Shown: positions 11,801 through 22,349 of the stretch, in pieces
How the letters are laid out: each line of letters starts with the position of its first letter
How positions within the stretch are numbered: position 1 is the first letter of the stretch
From: Medakamo hakoo
Taxonomy: Eukaryota > Chlorophyta > Trebouxiophyceae > Coccomyxaceae
DNA length: 64,000 bases
Reading direction: 5' to 3'
Assembly: GCA_026636295.1 (NCBI GenBank)
Contig: CP089462.1
Span: forward strand, 682,001 to 746,000
The notes under the pieces: model-generated
What the model was told of the DNA's origin: nothing
Seen by the model: only the letters and a program-made list of their open reading frames with translations
The model's database searches: none
Made by a program: the position numbers and the translations under genes

Positions 11801-11913
11801 TGGTCCAGGCGGGCGGCCAGGTCCGGGTGGGCGCGGGCCAGGGAGGGAGGCAGCAGCGGAGACGGGGGGGGTGGGAGACGCGCGGCGCCCGGCGCGGCGC
11901 GCGGCGCCTCCAT
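8866..11913 (-). CDS. Plant-type PAP/OAS1-fold nucleotidyltransferase with a long Pro/Ala tail
   Basis: Two exons, 11698-11913 and 8866-11559, 969 residues. After about 72 residues comes the nucleotidyltransferase signature LFGSVPLRTYLPDGDIDVAL, with the GS and the catalytic DGDID. Then follow the family blocks AEVRLLKCVVGDAVVDVS, KAWAAYEGRLLGAHAGLLS, CFDWAGHALTVAGP and, in the substrate-binding part, DPLAPTNNLGRPLAKG. This is the uncharacterised plant nucleotidyltransferase family related to poly(A) and terminal uridylyl transferases. The C-terminal half (roughly residues 450-969) is disordered Pro/Ala/Gly sequence, with RPPSRQATPPP occurring twice and two FPALG/WPALP-type motifs. The last codons lie in a GGGTGAGC context, so one more short exon cannot be excluded. 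Substrate unknown. Confidence 0.85.
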
Positions 11914-12148
11914 TTGCGCCCCGACCGCGCGAGCGGGCGCGCGTCTCAGACCCTCGCGGCGCCCTCGTCTGAGTGGTAGAGTCCCTCGGCGCGTGCGACT
12001 GCGTGTGCGTGCGGGTCAGCACCGCATGCGGGCCGTCCAGGAGAGGGTGCTGCCCGGGTGAGATGAGCGCAGGAGAGTGTTTCTGCACAGTGCGTCTGCC
12101 CGCACTGGGCGCGGTGCGGCCGAACACACACTCTCTCATCAAAAAAAA
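11914..12148. promoter_or_regulatory. Divergent promoter region, nucleotidyltransferase / HslV
   Basis: 235 bp between head-to-head start codons. An A9 run ends directly at the HslV ATG. Nothing else recognised. Confidence 0.45.
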
Positions 12149-13148
12149 ATGATGACGCGGGCCTCCCGCCTCGCCTCCTCCCTGCTGAGGCGGGGCGTCG
12201 CTTCCTGCTCTTCCAGCAGCGTGGAGCAGTCCGCCCGGGCGACGACCGTGCTGTGCGTGCGGAAGGGCGACCAGGTGCGTGTGGGCGTGGGGCGAATGAA
12301 TGGGGGGCGCCGCGCCCCAACCTGGGCCTTCGGCCACGACCCGCCATCACCCGCCGTCGTCGAGGTCTCTCTCTCTCTCTCTCACCACACACACGCCCGC
12401 CCCACCCGCCTGCCCACACCAAAAAAAACGCCAACACCCAGGTCGTCGTCATTGCCGACGGCCAGGTCACGCGCGGGTCCGAGGTCGTCAAGCCCAACGT
12501 GCGCAAGGTGCGGCGCCTGGGAGGCGGCGCGGCCATCGGCGGCTTTGCCGGCGCGACGGCCGACGCGTTCACGCTCTGGGAACGCATGGAACAGCAGCTG
12601 GAAGCCCACCCGGGCCAGCTGACGCGCGCGGCTGTGGAGCTGGCCAAAGCCTGGCGGACGGACAAGTACCTGCGGCGCCTGGACGCGACGATGGTGGTGG
12701 CCGACGCCAAGTCCAGCCTGACAATCACGGGCGGCGGCGACGTGCTGGAGCCGCACGACGGCGTCCTGGCTGTCGGGTCGGGTGCACCGTACGCGCTGGC
12801 AGCGGCGCGGGCCCTGATGACGGCTGGAGAACCGGGGTTGGACGCGCTGGCCATCGGTCCGTTTTTTTGGGGGGGGAGAGTGGATGGAAAGAGAGGGTGT
12901 GGGCGCGTGCGGGTGGCCGGTGCCGCCCGGAGGGTCTCAAGCCGCCTCACAAGCACGTGTCACACGGACTCCCCTCCACCCCTGACCTCAAAACAACAGC
13001 CAAACACGCAATGACGATCGCCGCGGACGCGTGCATTTACACAAACCACAATTTCGTCATTGAAACGCTGGCCTCGTCCGCGGCCAGCCCCGGCGACGCG
13101 GCGACGGCCGAGGCGCCGGCCAAGGCCAAGAAGAGCAGCGCCAAGTGA
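12149..13148 (+). CDS. HSLV: HslV (ClpQ) peptidase subunit, organellar
   Basis: Bacterial-type proteasome subunit that works with the HslU ATPase, in eukaryotes usually in mitochondria. Three exons, 12149-12274, 12442-12856 and 13000-13148, 229 residues. An Arg/Ser-rich targeting peptide ([16 protein letters not shown]) precedes the mature N-terminal catalytic threonine in [12 protein letters not shown]. Conserved blocks follow: [61 protein letters not shown] and [12 protein letters not shown]. The usual GDGQ is ADGQ here. Intron 2 starts GTCCG followed by T7 and a G-run. Two ATGs in tandem directly follow an A-run. HslU is not in this window. Confidence 0.93.
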
Positions 13149-13160
13149 AAGGACGTGCTT

Positions 13161-13786
13161 TCATGCGCTGGCCGCCGCGTCCGGCCCGAGCGCCTGGACC
13201 GCGACGAGCGTGAAGCCGTCGCCTGAGTTTTTTTTAGGGGAGAGGTGGGTGGGTGGGGGTGGGGGTGCGAGCGTGTTGAGAGGCGGATGGAAAAAAAAAA
13301 GGAAGCGACACTCCACAACGCCCACTCGCACCTGCCGCGACCGACAGCTCGCACCGCCCGGCCCGCACGCGCAGGCAGGCCAGGCCGTCTGCCGCGTCGT
13401 CGGCGGCGGCGACGCGGGAGGCCAGCGTGGCCAGCGGCAGGGCGGTCGCAACGGCGCGTGCCGCGGTTTCAGGCTGCGTGTGTGGGGGTGAAGGTTTGTG
13501 TGTGAGGGGGAGGCACAGCAGCGCGTGCGCCTCCCCTCTCACACCTTGCACTCACGTCTCCGCCCACACGGGCGACGACCCCGGTCGCCGCATCCACGAC
13601 GGCCGTGGCCACGACGCCGGACGCGGCGTCCAGGCGGAGGAGTGCAGCTTCAGCCGCGTCCGGGATGGGTGGGAGGGCGGGCGTGGGTTGAGGGCCGGGC
13701 GGCGGGGCGGGAGGTGCTGGGACAGCTGCTTGCGTCGACCCGCGCCGGGCTGGGTGGGGCGGGCGGGGCGCGGCGGCGGTGGCCAT
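13161..13786 (-). CDS. Roadblock/LC7-like small protein (possibly LAMTOR5-like)
   Basis: Three exons, 13556-13786, 13332-13473 and 13161-13222, 144 residues; intron phases join cleanly. After a Pro/Ala-rich N-terminus come a strand-helix-strand pattern (DAASGVVATAVVDAATGVVA), a helix (TAARAVATALPLATLASRV), then LACLRVRAGRCELSV and DGFTLVAVQAL. The order and length resemble the Roadblock/LC7 fold of Ragulator or dynein light chains, best with LAMTOR5/HBXIP, but identity is low and the family call is an inference. Its stop lies 12 bp from the HslV stop, in convergent orientation, so the two 3' UTRs must overlap. Confidence 0.45.
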
Positions 13787-13900
13787 GGCGGTGTGGTGGG
13801 GACGGCGGCGTCTTTTTTTTGTGGAGGGAAGGGGGGGAAGGTCGACGGTCTCACTGCGGTGAACCGAGCCGGCAGGCCGACACGAAAAAAAAACGCACCC
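13787..13900. promoter_or_regulatory. Short divergent promoter, Roadblock-like / RTRAF
   Basis: 114 bp separate the two start codons. On the minus-strand gene's sense strand there is a G/C-run next to an A8 tract (13812-13838); on the RTRAF side an A9 run ends 8 bp before the ATG. Both 5' UTRs must be very short. Confidence 0.5.
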
Positions 13901-14896
13901 ATGGCCACCCACGCCGCGTCCCTCCTGGCCGGCCTCGGCCACCCGCAGCCTGAAGCCGTCGACTTGACGAACGCAGCTGTGTTTAAAGAAACGGTGGCCT
14001 GGCTGGAGCACACAAAGGTGTGTGAACAAACACCGCCCGTTATGTGAACGAGCGATGCGACGGCCCAACCCCGCGCCTAGCCGGCGGCGTGCAGCCCGTC
14101 GTCTCTTCTCACGGCCCCGCCCCCCGTCCGAAACAAACAGATCCGGCACTATCCGACCGACGCGCGCGGGCCCTTGACCTCCCCACTCGACGACGCGGCC
14201 TGGGCGGCCGCTCTGTCCTCCTACCTCTCCGCCCTGGGCTGCCCCACCCCGTGCCCTGCCACCCCGGCCGGTGGGTGGGACGGCCCCGCCGCCGCCGCCG
14301 CCGGCGAATGGTTGGCCGCCAAAGCCGTCGCCCTGGTGCATGCCGATTGCGCGGCTGAATGCCGGGCGGCGGCGGAGGCGCACGCGGACGCAGTGGGCGC
14401 GGCGCTGGACGCGGCGGCCGCAGCCGCAGCGCAGCGGCCAGGCCCGCCCGCCCGCCACCCCTTCCCCGACGCGGGCGACCCGGCCGTGTCGGCGGCCGCG
14501 GGCGCTTTGGCGGCCGCTGTCCGTGCTGTACCCGTGCCGCCCGCTGACACGCCGGCCTCTCAAACCGCCGCCGCCCTCACCGCCGCGGCCGCGTCGCTCG
14601 AAGGCCTGTTGCTGCCCGCCGCGGCCGCGCTCGGGTGGGCGCCCGGCGCGCCGCCCCCGCCGCCGCCCGCCGACATCCCAGCCGCTGCCGGCGCCATCGC
14701 GGACGCGTTACTACCGCTCGGCCTCCCCCCAGGCCCAGCTGGTCCCGTCGGCGACCGGGCCGCCGCCGTGGCCCGGTGGCTGCACTTGGGCGCCTTGCGC
14801 GCGCACCAGACCGCTGTGGATGGCGCGATCGCGGCGGCCCAGGAGTTCACGGCCCGCCCGCGCACGGACGCCAAGCTGGGGCGGGTGGGGCATTAG
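13901..14896 (+). CDS. RTRAF: RTRAF (CGI-99/CLE) RNA transcription, translation and transport factor
   Basis: In animals RTRAF belongs to the tRNA ligase and cap-binding RNA transport complexes. Two exons, 13901-14017 and 14141-14896, 290 residues. The exon junction gives FKETVAWLEHTK-IRHYPTDARGPL, matching the family's first conserved block. The C-terminus RWLHLGALRAHQTAVDGAI then RPRTDAKLGRVGH closely matches the human end (LLHIEELRELQ then DPKTDHRLGKVGR). The middle is Ala/Pro-rich and about 45 residues longer than in human. Ends 152 bp from the CTR9 stop, convergently. Confidence 0.9.
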
Positions 14897-15048
14897 ACCG
14901 AGGTAGAAAGAGTGTGTGTGCGTGTGTGTGTGCAAAACAAGCAAAAAGCGGGCCTTGGGTTTGCAGGCAAACACACACGCCCTCAAAAAACGCGCGCGCT
15001 CCTCCACTCACACGCGCGCCAGTCTCTCCACTCGCTACCAGTCTCACC

Positions 15049-18000
15049 TCACTCGCTCTCGCTCCCAAACAGGTCGGCCGCGTTGACGGCCGGCGCAGCG
15101 GCCGCCGGCAGCGCTCCCTCTTCCTCGCCATCCGACTCCAGCACCGCCGTGCGCGGGCGTTTGGCTTCGGTGGCGGGACCGCCGCGCTCCCCCTCTTCGG
15201 CCGGGCGTTTCGTGCGCGCACCGCCCGGCGCTGGTCCGTCCTCATCCATGCCGTCGCCGTCGTCGTCGTCGTCGTCGTGCTCGTCGTCGGCCGAGTCGGG
15301 CGCGTCGGGGTCGTAGTCGCCGCCGTCATCGTCGTCGTCCAGGTCGACGGGCCCGCCGCCTTCGCCGTCGGACCCGCCACCGCCGCCGACGCCCAGCGCC
15401 GCGTCCCGGGCCGCGTCCTCCGCGCGTGCGCGCCGGGCGTCCGCGTACCCCGCCGCGTCGCCCGCCGCGGCCGCCTTCTTCTGCAGCGCGGCTTCCGCCC
15501 ACTGCCCGCGCAGCCTGTCCAGGCGGTCGCGGGCTTCACGCGCCGCGTCTTCGCGGGCGGCTTTGGCGGCGGCGGCTTCCTGGGCGGCCAGCTCCGCCGC
15601 GACGGCGGCCTGTGCGACGGCGGCCGCGTGCTCCTGCTTCGACTGCTCCGTGCGCGCGGCGCGCGCTTCGGCCGCCACCCTGGCCGCCGCGACTAGGGGG
15701 TCGGCCCGGGCCGCCCAGCCCTCGCAAAAGGCGACGTGCATGGCCAGCGTGGCCGGGTCCAAGGCCGGGCCCGTGCCGGATGGCGGGCGCGTGCCGGGCG
15801 GCAGGGCGGCGACAGACGCCGCGAGCGCCTTGAACAGGCGCCCGGCCAGCCTGATCTCGTCCGCCGCGGCTTCCAGGCCGGCCAGGGCGGTCGGGTCCGT
15901 CGGCGGGCGCGGCTTGGACAGCGCGCTGGACGCGCCCGTCTCCAGGGTGAGGGCGATGTTGAAGCGCAGGCTGGCGTGCGACGGGCGGGCGCGCAGGCCG
16001 CGCGCGAGCGCCGCACGGGACCGGCGCATGTCACCCGCGTCGTACAGGGCCCGGCCCAGGGCGGGCGCCAGGGCGGCAGCCCGGTCGGCGCTGTCGGCCG
16101 TGCGCCCGGCGCCGGCGGCGGACGTGCTGCCGCGGGCGGCGATCTCGTAGAGCTTGGCCGCGACGCCCGGCTTGCCGCCCGCCAAGTTTGCGTGGCCGAG
16201 GTTGGCCGCCGCGTCCGGCACGTCCAGCGCGCCGCCGGCGGCTGAGACGGCTTCGTGCACGGCCAGGAGCACGTCCCGCGCGCCGTCGATGGCACCGGCT
16301 TCGGCCATGGCCGCGCCCACGCCCGCCGCCGCGGCCGCACATTTCGGGTGTGAGCGCAGCACAGCACAGAACGCGTCGGACGCCCGGCGCAGGTGGGCCG
16401 CCCGGCGGGCCTTGTCTTCCGACCTTTTGGCGGACGCGGGCGGGGCAGAATGGAGCAGCAAGGCGGCCCGGCCGAGTTCGGCAAAGGGGTCGGGCCCCGC
16501 GTCGGGCGCGTCGGCCGGGTCGGGCGCTTGGCCTGCGGCGCGCGCCGCGGCCGCGCGAGCCGCCCTCCCCGCCCGCACCGCCGCGTCCACGCGGCTGAAC
16601 GCGGCGGCGGCAGCAGTGAAGGACCGATTGGCGAGCAGGGCCCGGGCCAGGACGGCGGGCGCGTCGGCGGCGCCCGGGTCGGCGGCCAGGGCCGCGTCGA
16701 CCGCTGCCGCTGCCGCTGCCATGTCTCCGCGCCCGGCAGCGAGCGCGGCCAGGCGCACCCGGCAGTCGGTGTATTCGGGGAAAGCGGCCGCGATGGCCGC
16801 GTGCTCTGCGGCAGCCGTCGCCGGACCCGCCACGGCTTCCAGCACGCGGGCGCGGTTGTAACCGACGGTCAGCGCGTAGCCGGGCGACCCGGCCAGGCCC
16901 GCCCGGTGTTCCAGCGCCTCGTCTAACAGCGCCGCGGCCGTGGCCGGGTCGCCCACCCGGAAGGCGGCGCACGCGGCGTTGTTGAGCAGGCGGGCGGGGA
17001 GGGGGGCGCCGCCCGCGGCGTCCGCCTCGGACCGGGCGGACCGCAGGGCGTCCGCGTACGCCCCCGCCGCGCCGCGCGCGTCGCCCCGCCGCGCGAGGAG
17101 CTCGCCCAGCGCCTCGTGGTCGGCGGCCGCCGCGCCGGGCTTGGCGGCCGCCGCGCGGAAGTGGGGCAGCGCGCCCGCCCCGCCGGCCGAGCCGCCGCCG
17201 GCGCCGTGCGCGTACAGCGGGGCCAGCAGGCGCAGCGCGGCGCCCCACCCCGGCGCCCGCTCCAGCGCGCGCTCGGCCGTCGCGGCCGCGTTTGTCACGC
17301 CCTGGTCCTTGAGCGCCGTCAGTTGGGCCAGGCCCAGCAGGGGCAGGGGCGCGCCCGCGTCTTCGGCGGCGGCCGACCCGTACGCGGCGAGCGCCTGGCG
17401 CAGCTCGCCCGCGGCGTGGTGCGCGCGCGCGGCTGCGGTGGTGGCCGCGCACCGCAGGTCGGGCGCGCCGCCCCGGCCCAGGGCCTTCACCGCCGCCCGG
17501 GCGAAGGACGCCGCCCGGTCGGGCGAGCCTGAGACCAGGGCTTGGCGGGACAGCAGGCACAGCGTGGCCGGGCGGGCCGGGTCCGCCGTGAAAGCGGCGG
17601 CCAGCCGGGCGGCGCCGCGCGACCGCGCGGCCGCGCCCGGTTCGCCCAGGTCAACGGCGGCCAGGCCCGCCATGGCGGCCGGCGCGGACGCCGCCACGCC
17701 CTCCCACGTCGCCGGGTCGGCCGCAGCGGACGGAGAGGCTGCGGCCGCGGCGGCCGCGGCGGCGTACGCGCCCCCGGACGCGGCGTCCAGCGCCCGCTCC
17801 CAGGCGGCGGCCGCCGCGCGCGGGCGGCCCGCCCGGTAGTGCGCCGCACCCAGCCCCAGGCGCGCGTGCGTGGCGGCGGCCGCGGTGCGGGAGGCCGGCC
17901 CGTTGCCGCCGACCAGCCGCAGCGCACGGCCGTAGTGGCCCGCGGCCGCGGCAGGGTCCGTGGGCAGGAGCAGGTCGGCGAGCGCGAGGTGCGGCGCGGC

Positions 18001-18858
18001 CGACGGGCGCCCGCCGCCACTGCCCCGCGCGAGGCCGCGCTCCAGCTCGCGCCGGGCTTCAGCGACTGCGGACGCACCGCCGCCGCCGCCGCCGCCGCCG
18101 CGGGCCAGCGCCAGTTGGGCCAAGCCCACGGCGACGAGCGGTTCTTCAGGGGACGCACGCCGGGCAGCCGCCAAGGACGCGCCGGCGGCGGCCAGGGCCT
18201 TTTCGCGCATGCCGGCCCGCGCCGCGGCCGCGGCCGGGTCGAGCCCGGGCGCCGCGGCCGCCGCGCCCGCGGCCGCGGCCGCCTTCATGTGGTAGCCCGC
18301 CGCACAGCAGTGGAGCAGCGCGCGTTCACCAGCTCCCGCGGGCCCAAAATGGGCTTCGGCTTCAGGGGAGGTGGCGTCGGCGATGATGCTGAGGAACTGG
18401 CGGGCGCGGCCCTGGTGGTGTTGGGGATGGGGATGGGAGACGCGCGGAGGGGAGGGGGGGGGTTGAGGGCGGGGAGAGAACGATTGCCACCGCCGCGGTT
18501 CCCAATCTCGTGCGGCGCGCCCAGGGAGGGAACGTGCGGATTGCTTCTCTCTTCACCCGCGGGGCGCCACGCACGCGCCCACACGCAGGAGCGGTTGTGC
18601 TGGCGAATCCAACGCGCGCCCGCGGCCTGGATCGTGCGGGGAAGAAAGAAAAAAACGCCGCCGCTCCAGCTCCCGCTCCGCTCGGCACACACGCACCTGC
18701 GCCAAATACGCCCGCGCGACGTCCCGCCACACCTCCAGCGGAGCCGCCTCAGCGCGGAGCACGTCTAGAACAGGCGCGGCCTCGGCGGGCAGCTCGTCCA
18801 GCGGCAGGAAGACGGCGTCGGCCGTGCCGGCAATGGGGAGCGAGACGGCCGCGCTCAT
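15049..18858 (-). CDS. CTR9: CTR9, TPR subunit of the PAF1 transcription elongation complex
   Basis: Nuclear scaffold of the PAF1 complex, which travels with RNA polymerase II and promotes histone modification. Two exons, 18697-18858 and 15049-18411, 1174 residues, close to the 1173 of human CTR9. Exon 1 has the start block DAVFLPLDELPAEAAPVLDV then LEVWRDVARAYLAQ. Exon 2 is an array of TPR helices, including LNNAACAAFRVGDPATAAAL, YNRARVLEA and NLGHANLAGG. It is followed by a basic coiled coil and an acidic tail near residues 1080-1120 (a long D/E run), ending DLFGSESE, as in other CTR9 proteins. The ATG directly follows A8. Alanine content is extreme. Confidence 0.92.
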
Positions 18859-19053
18859 TTTTTTTGCGCAGCTCAAGGGCCCGCGGCTGCAAATGGACGA
18901 GCCGCCAGGGAGGGGCGCACGCGCACGCCTGTGCCGCCGCACACTCCACGCGGGCGAGGGGAGGCGTGCGGGTTCGTTGAAAGACAAGGGAAAAGAGGAA
19001 AGCTCTCTGACCTGCAACACTGCCACCACCATCCCCTCCCTCTCTACGTCTGC

Positions 19054-20720
19054 TCACACCCGCGCCACTTCCACGGGCGGGTAGTCCGCGCCGCCGTCCC
19101 CGCGCCGGCCACCACCGCCGCGGCGCTGGCCCACTCCAGCCGCAGCAGGCACCCGGCCCACCAGGCCCGCCCGCAGCAGGGACCCGCGCAGCAGCACAGC
19201 ACCCGCGTCGGCGGCAAACGCGTCGCCCGCGGCCGCTGCCGCCGCCAGGGCGGACCCGCGCCCGGGCGGGCGCCGGGCCAGCAGGATGCGGGCGTCCGCG
19301 TCCAGGCGGGCCGGGATGCGGCCGGCCCGGATGAGGGAGGCGAGCTCGTCTTCCAGCGTGCTGTTGGGTTGACGGGAGGGAAGAAGTGAGTGCGCGAGCG
19401 AGCAAGAAACAACAGATGGAAGGAGAACACGCGACCGCCGTCGAAAGAAACTCACTCGACGTCCATGCCCAAGTCCGCGGCCGCCGGTTCAAGGCGCAGC
19501 GACGCGTACGGCCGGGCGTACTGTGTCAGGATGCGGGCGCGCGCGGCGGAGAGCAGGGCCGGGCCGTGCGTGGACAGGCGGGCGTCGAGGCGGGCGGCCG
19601 GGCCGGTGCTGGTGAGGACGCGCAGGGCGGCCAGCGCCGGGCCAAACCGGCCCGACGCCAGGTGGTCCAGCATGGCGCGCACGTCCGGCCGGGCGTCCAG
19701 GTGGTCCCGGAAGGATGGGGAGCCGAGCAGCACGGTGGACAGCTCGCCCCACTCCAAGCCGGCCGCGCCAGAGAGGCCGCCCAGGAGGGCGACGTCCACG
19801 GGCGAACCCAGCCACGACAGGGCGGGGGCGGCCGCGATGGCGTCGCCCAGGTCCGCGCCGACCGACGCGAACTTGAGCGCGGCGGCCCGGTACTTGCGCG
19901 CGTCGAAGGAGGCGGAGGCGGCGCCGGCGGCTGCGGCGGCGAGGAGCGGGGACGGGACGGCTGCGCCCGCCGGCCCGCCGCCGCGCGCGCCGCCGCCGGC
20001 CGCTTCCGCCTTGGTCGCGTGCGCGGCCACGGTCGGCCACGCGCCCGACGCGGCGGCCGCGCAGGCCGCGGCCAGAGCTGTTTCAGCCACCTGCAGCGGA
20101 GACCCGCAGTAGTCGCGGGCCCGGCCGTGGGCGCGCAGCGCGCCGGCCGCGTCGCCGCGGCGGAGGGCCAGGTCGCCGAGCGACGCGTGCGCGGCCCGGA
20201 TGCCGCCCCGGTCGATGGCCGCTTGCGCCGCGGCCAGGGCGGCGTTGGCGGACGCAGCTGTCTCGGCCGCGGCGGCGTCGGTGGCGGAGATCCAGGCGGT
20301 GTCCGGTTGGGTGCCCGCTCCCGACGCGGCGTCGGCGTAGCGGGCCGTGTCGGCCGTGTGCTGCAGTGGATGGATGGGAGAGAGGAGCGTGCGTGATGGG
20401 GGGGGCGGGGCAGGGGGCGCGGGTGCGCGAAGAAAACAAAACCGATCCTCCGTTTCCGCCTCACCTCTTTCAAGTCCGCCGCCGCCAAGCGTAAAGCCGC
20501 CCGGCCCTCAGCAGTTGCCCGGCCCACGACGTTGGCCGCGTGCAGGAGGCGGGCGGCGCGGGCTGGGCCCGGTGGTAAGGGCGCGGCAAAGGCCTGTTGA
20601 AGGGGGGGTGGGTGCATGGGCTCGTGTTTTGGGGGGGGGACGCGCGCGAGGGCGACGCGGAAACCCCGCTCTACCCGCTTCCACACGGACCTCGATGTCG
20701 GGAGCGCCGTCGACGAGCAT
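19054..20720 (-). CDS. CSN1: COP9 signalosome subunit 1
   Basis: Subunit of the COP9 signalosome, which removes NEDD8 from cullins. Four exons, 20691-20720, 20465-20593, 19456-20360 and 19054-19360, 456 residues. The RPN7-type helical region shows PDTAWISATDAAAAE, HASLGDLALRRGDAAGALRA and HGRARDYCGSP. The PCI region shows DARKYRAAALKFASVGADLGD, LGSPSFRDHLDARPDVRAML, LTQYARPYASLRLEPAAADLG and TLEDELASLIRAGRIPARLD. DYC-SP and the ILTQYARPY block fit CSN1 better than its proteasome paralogue RPN7. The end at VARV* is in a GTGTGAGC context, so a further small exon is possible but not needed for length. Confidence 0.88.
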
Positions 20721-20894
20721 GCTGCGAGAGTGGTGGTGGGGGGATGGCGCTGGGCTGGCGTGCTCCGGCAAGGAGGAAAAGCGGTCAGCGGCCAGGGAGA
20801 CGACCACGCTGTGAAACTGGGCGCGCGCCGGCACACGTATTATTTTTGTTTTCTGGCCGGGGGGAGGGCGAGGTGGGCGCGCCGCCTCGAAACG

Positions 20895-22154
20895 ATGCCC
20901 CGCCCGCTGACGGCCTACTTCCCGCCACGGGCCGCCAGCGGGCCACCGTCGCGCCAGAAGCGGCCGGCGGCAGTGGAGACGGGCGGAGAAGAGCATTTGT
21001 CTGTGACCGCCGTTGCGTCCGCCCAGCAGCCCGCCTCCCCACCGCCCGCCTGGCTGGTGGGCGGCGGGAGTAGCGCAGCGGACACTGCCCCACCCGTCCG
21101 CGCCTTCGCCGCGTCCAGTCACAAGCGTGCCAAACCGGGCGGTGCCGCTGCTTTGCGACACCCGCCGCCGCCAAGTGCGCACGATGCGAGCGCAGGCACG
21201 GCCGCCGTGGCGCCGACGGGCGCCGCCCGTCACGTCGAACCCCTGGCCGACGACAAGGCGAATGCAGCTGGGCCAGGGCCGTCGTCATCCACAGCGGCCG
21301 GGGCCGGCCGCAAGCCCACTCAACAACGGCCGCGGCGAGGCCCGGCCCGCCAGTCCCACCTGGACCTGGGCCAGGCGGGCTTCCACGCGGCGCCGTGCCC
21401 GGGGTGCGGCATGGTGTACGCGCGCGGCGTGGCCGCGGACGAGCGGCTGCACGCGCAATTTCATGGCGCGGCCGTGGCAGCGGGCGGCGGCGGCGGCGGC
21501 GGCGGCGCGCCTCCAGCGGGCGTCCCAGGCGTGCGCCTGCCGCCGGGCCCACGCCTCCCGCCCGGCCTGGCCCTGGCCCGGGCCGCGCCTGGCGGTGGCG
21601 CCGGCCGCATCCTGCACAGCCCGCCGCCGCCACCGGGCGGCCGACGGCAGCGCCACCCGGCCGTCCTGGCGGCTGTCGCGGCGGCCGAGGACGCGCTGGG
21701 CTCGGCGCCGGGGTGGCTGCTGCCGGACGACCCGGACAGCGCGCCCGGCGGGTCGGCCATCCCCGTCCACGTCTTCATAGCTGAGGGCGCCGGTCGCCGG
21801 GTCGTCGGCGTCGCCGTCGTGGAAGCGCTGGCGGCCGCCCGCCACCGCCTGAGCTGGTGGGAGGGCCACGGCGGGCGCGCCGCCGCCGGTGGGCCGGCGC
21901 CGTCGCCGCCGCCGCCGCCTCCCACGCCGCGCACCCACCCGCTGGGCGTGCGCGGCGTGTGGGTGGACCCCGGCGCCCGGCGGGCGGGCACGGCGGCCGC
22001 CCTGCTGGACGCGGCGCGGTGCGGCGGCGTGCTGCCGTACACGGCCGTCCCGCGCGCGGCCGTGGCTTTCAGCCAGCCGACGGTCGCGGGGGCGGGGCTG
22101 GCGGGCGCGTATGCTGGAGGAGGGGTGGGTGGCCGGTTTGCCATGTACGAGTAG
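20895..22154 (+). CDS. ECO1: Cohesin acetyltransferase ECO1/CTF7 (ESCO family)
   Basis: Acetylates SMC3 to establish sister-chromatid cohesion in S phase. One exon, 419 residues. Residues 5-9 (LTAYF, next to PPR) look like a PCNA-interacting box, as found at the N-terminus of yeast Eco1. A disordered region follows. The C2H2 zinc finger is at about residues 166-188 (CPGCGMVYARGVAADERLH). The acetyltransferase domain has VVGVAVVEAL, the acetyl-CoA loop GVRGVWVDPGARRAGTAAAL and the family end AVAFSQPT to RFAMYE. The order and spacing match ESCO proteins. Head-to-head with CSN1 (174 bp). Confidence 0.92.
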   Translation: MPRPLTAYFPPRAASGPPSRQKRPAAVETGGEEHLSVTAVASAQQPASPPPAWLVGGGSSAADTAPPVRAFAASSHKRAKPGGAAALRHPPPPSAHDASAGTAAVAPTGAARHVEPLADDKANAAGPGPSSSTAAGAGRKPTQQRPRRGPARQSHLDLGQAGFHAAPCPGCGMVYARGVAADERLHAQFHGAAVAAGGGGGGGGAPPAGVPGVRLPPGPRLPPGLALARAAPGGGAGRILHSPPPPPGGRRQRHPAVLAAVAAAEDALGSAPGWLLPDDPDSAPGGSAIPVHVFIAEGAGRRVVGVAVVEALAAARHRLSWWEGHGGRAAAGGPAPSPPPPPPTPRTHPLGVRGVWVDPGARRAGTAAALLDAARCGGVLPYTAVPRAAVAFSQPTVAGAGLAGAYAGGGVGGRFAMYE

Positions 22155-22349
22155 GGTGTGTGATGAGCAGTGTTCCAGACTTCCCCCCCCGTGTGTGCCC
22201 GGGGGCGTGCGTGCTTTGACCTTAATTCCATCCATTCGGGCGCGCAGGTCGGAGAGACCCGACGCTCGCACCGCGAGAGAAAAAGGCCCCGCACAGGCGA
22301 CCGCGCGGCCCCCACTCCTTGTCCACACGGTCTGGCCGGGACCACACCC

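Noticed and set aside
15240-15350. GTC trinucleotide-rich stretch as a possible satellite
   Set aside because: It encodes the aspartate-rich acidic tail of CTR9 on the minus strand, a known family feature.
19040-19060. Extra CSN1 exon after the donor-like GTGTGAGC at the end of the last exon
   Set aside because: The protein already has full length and no further conserved sequence was recognised downstream.
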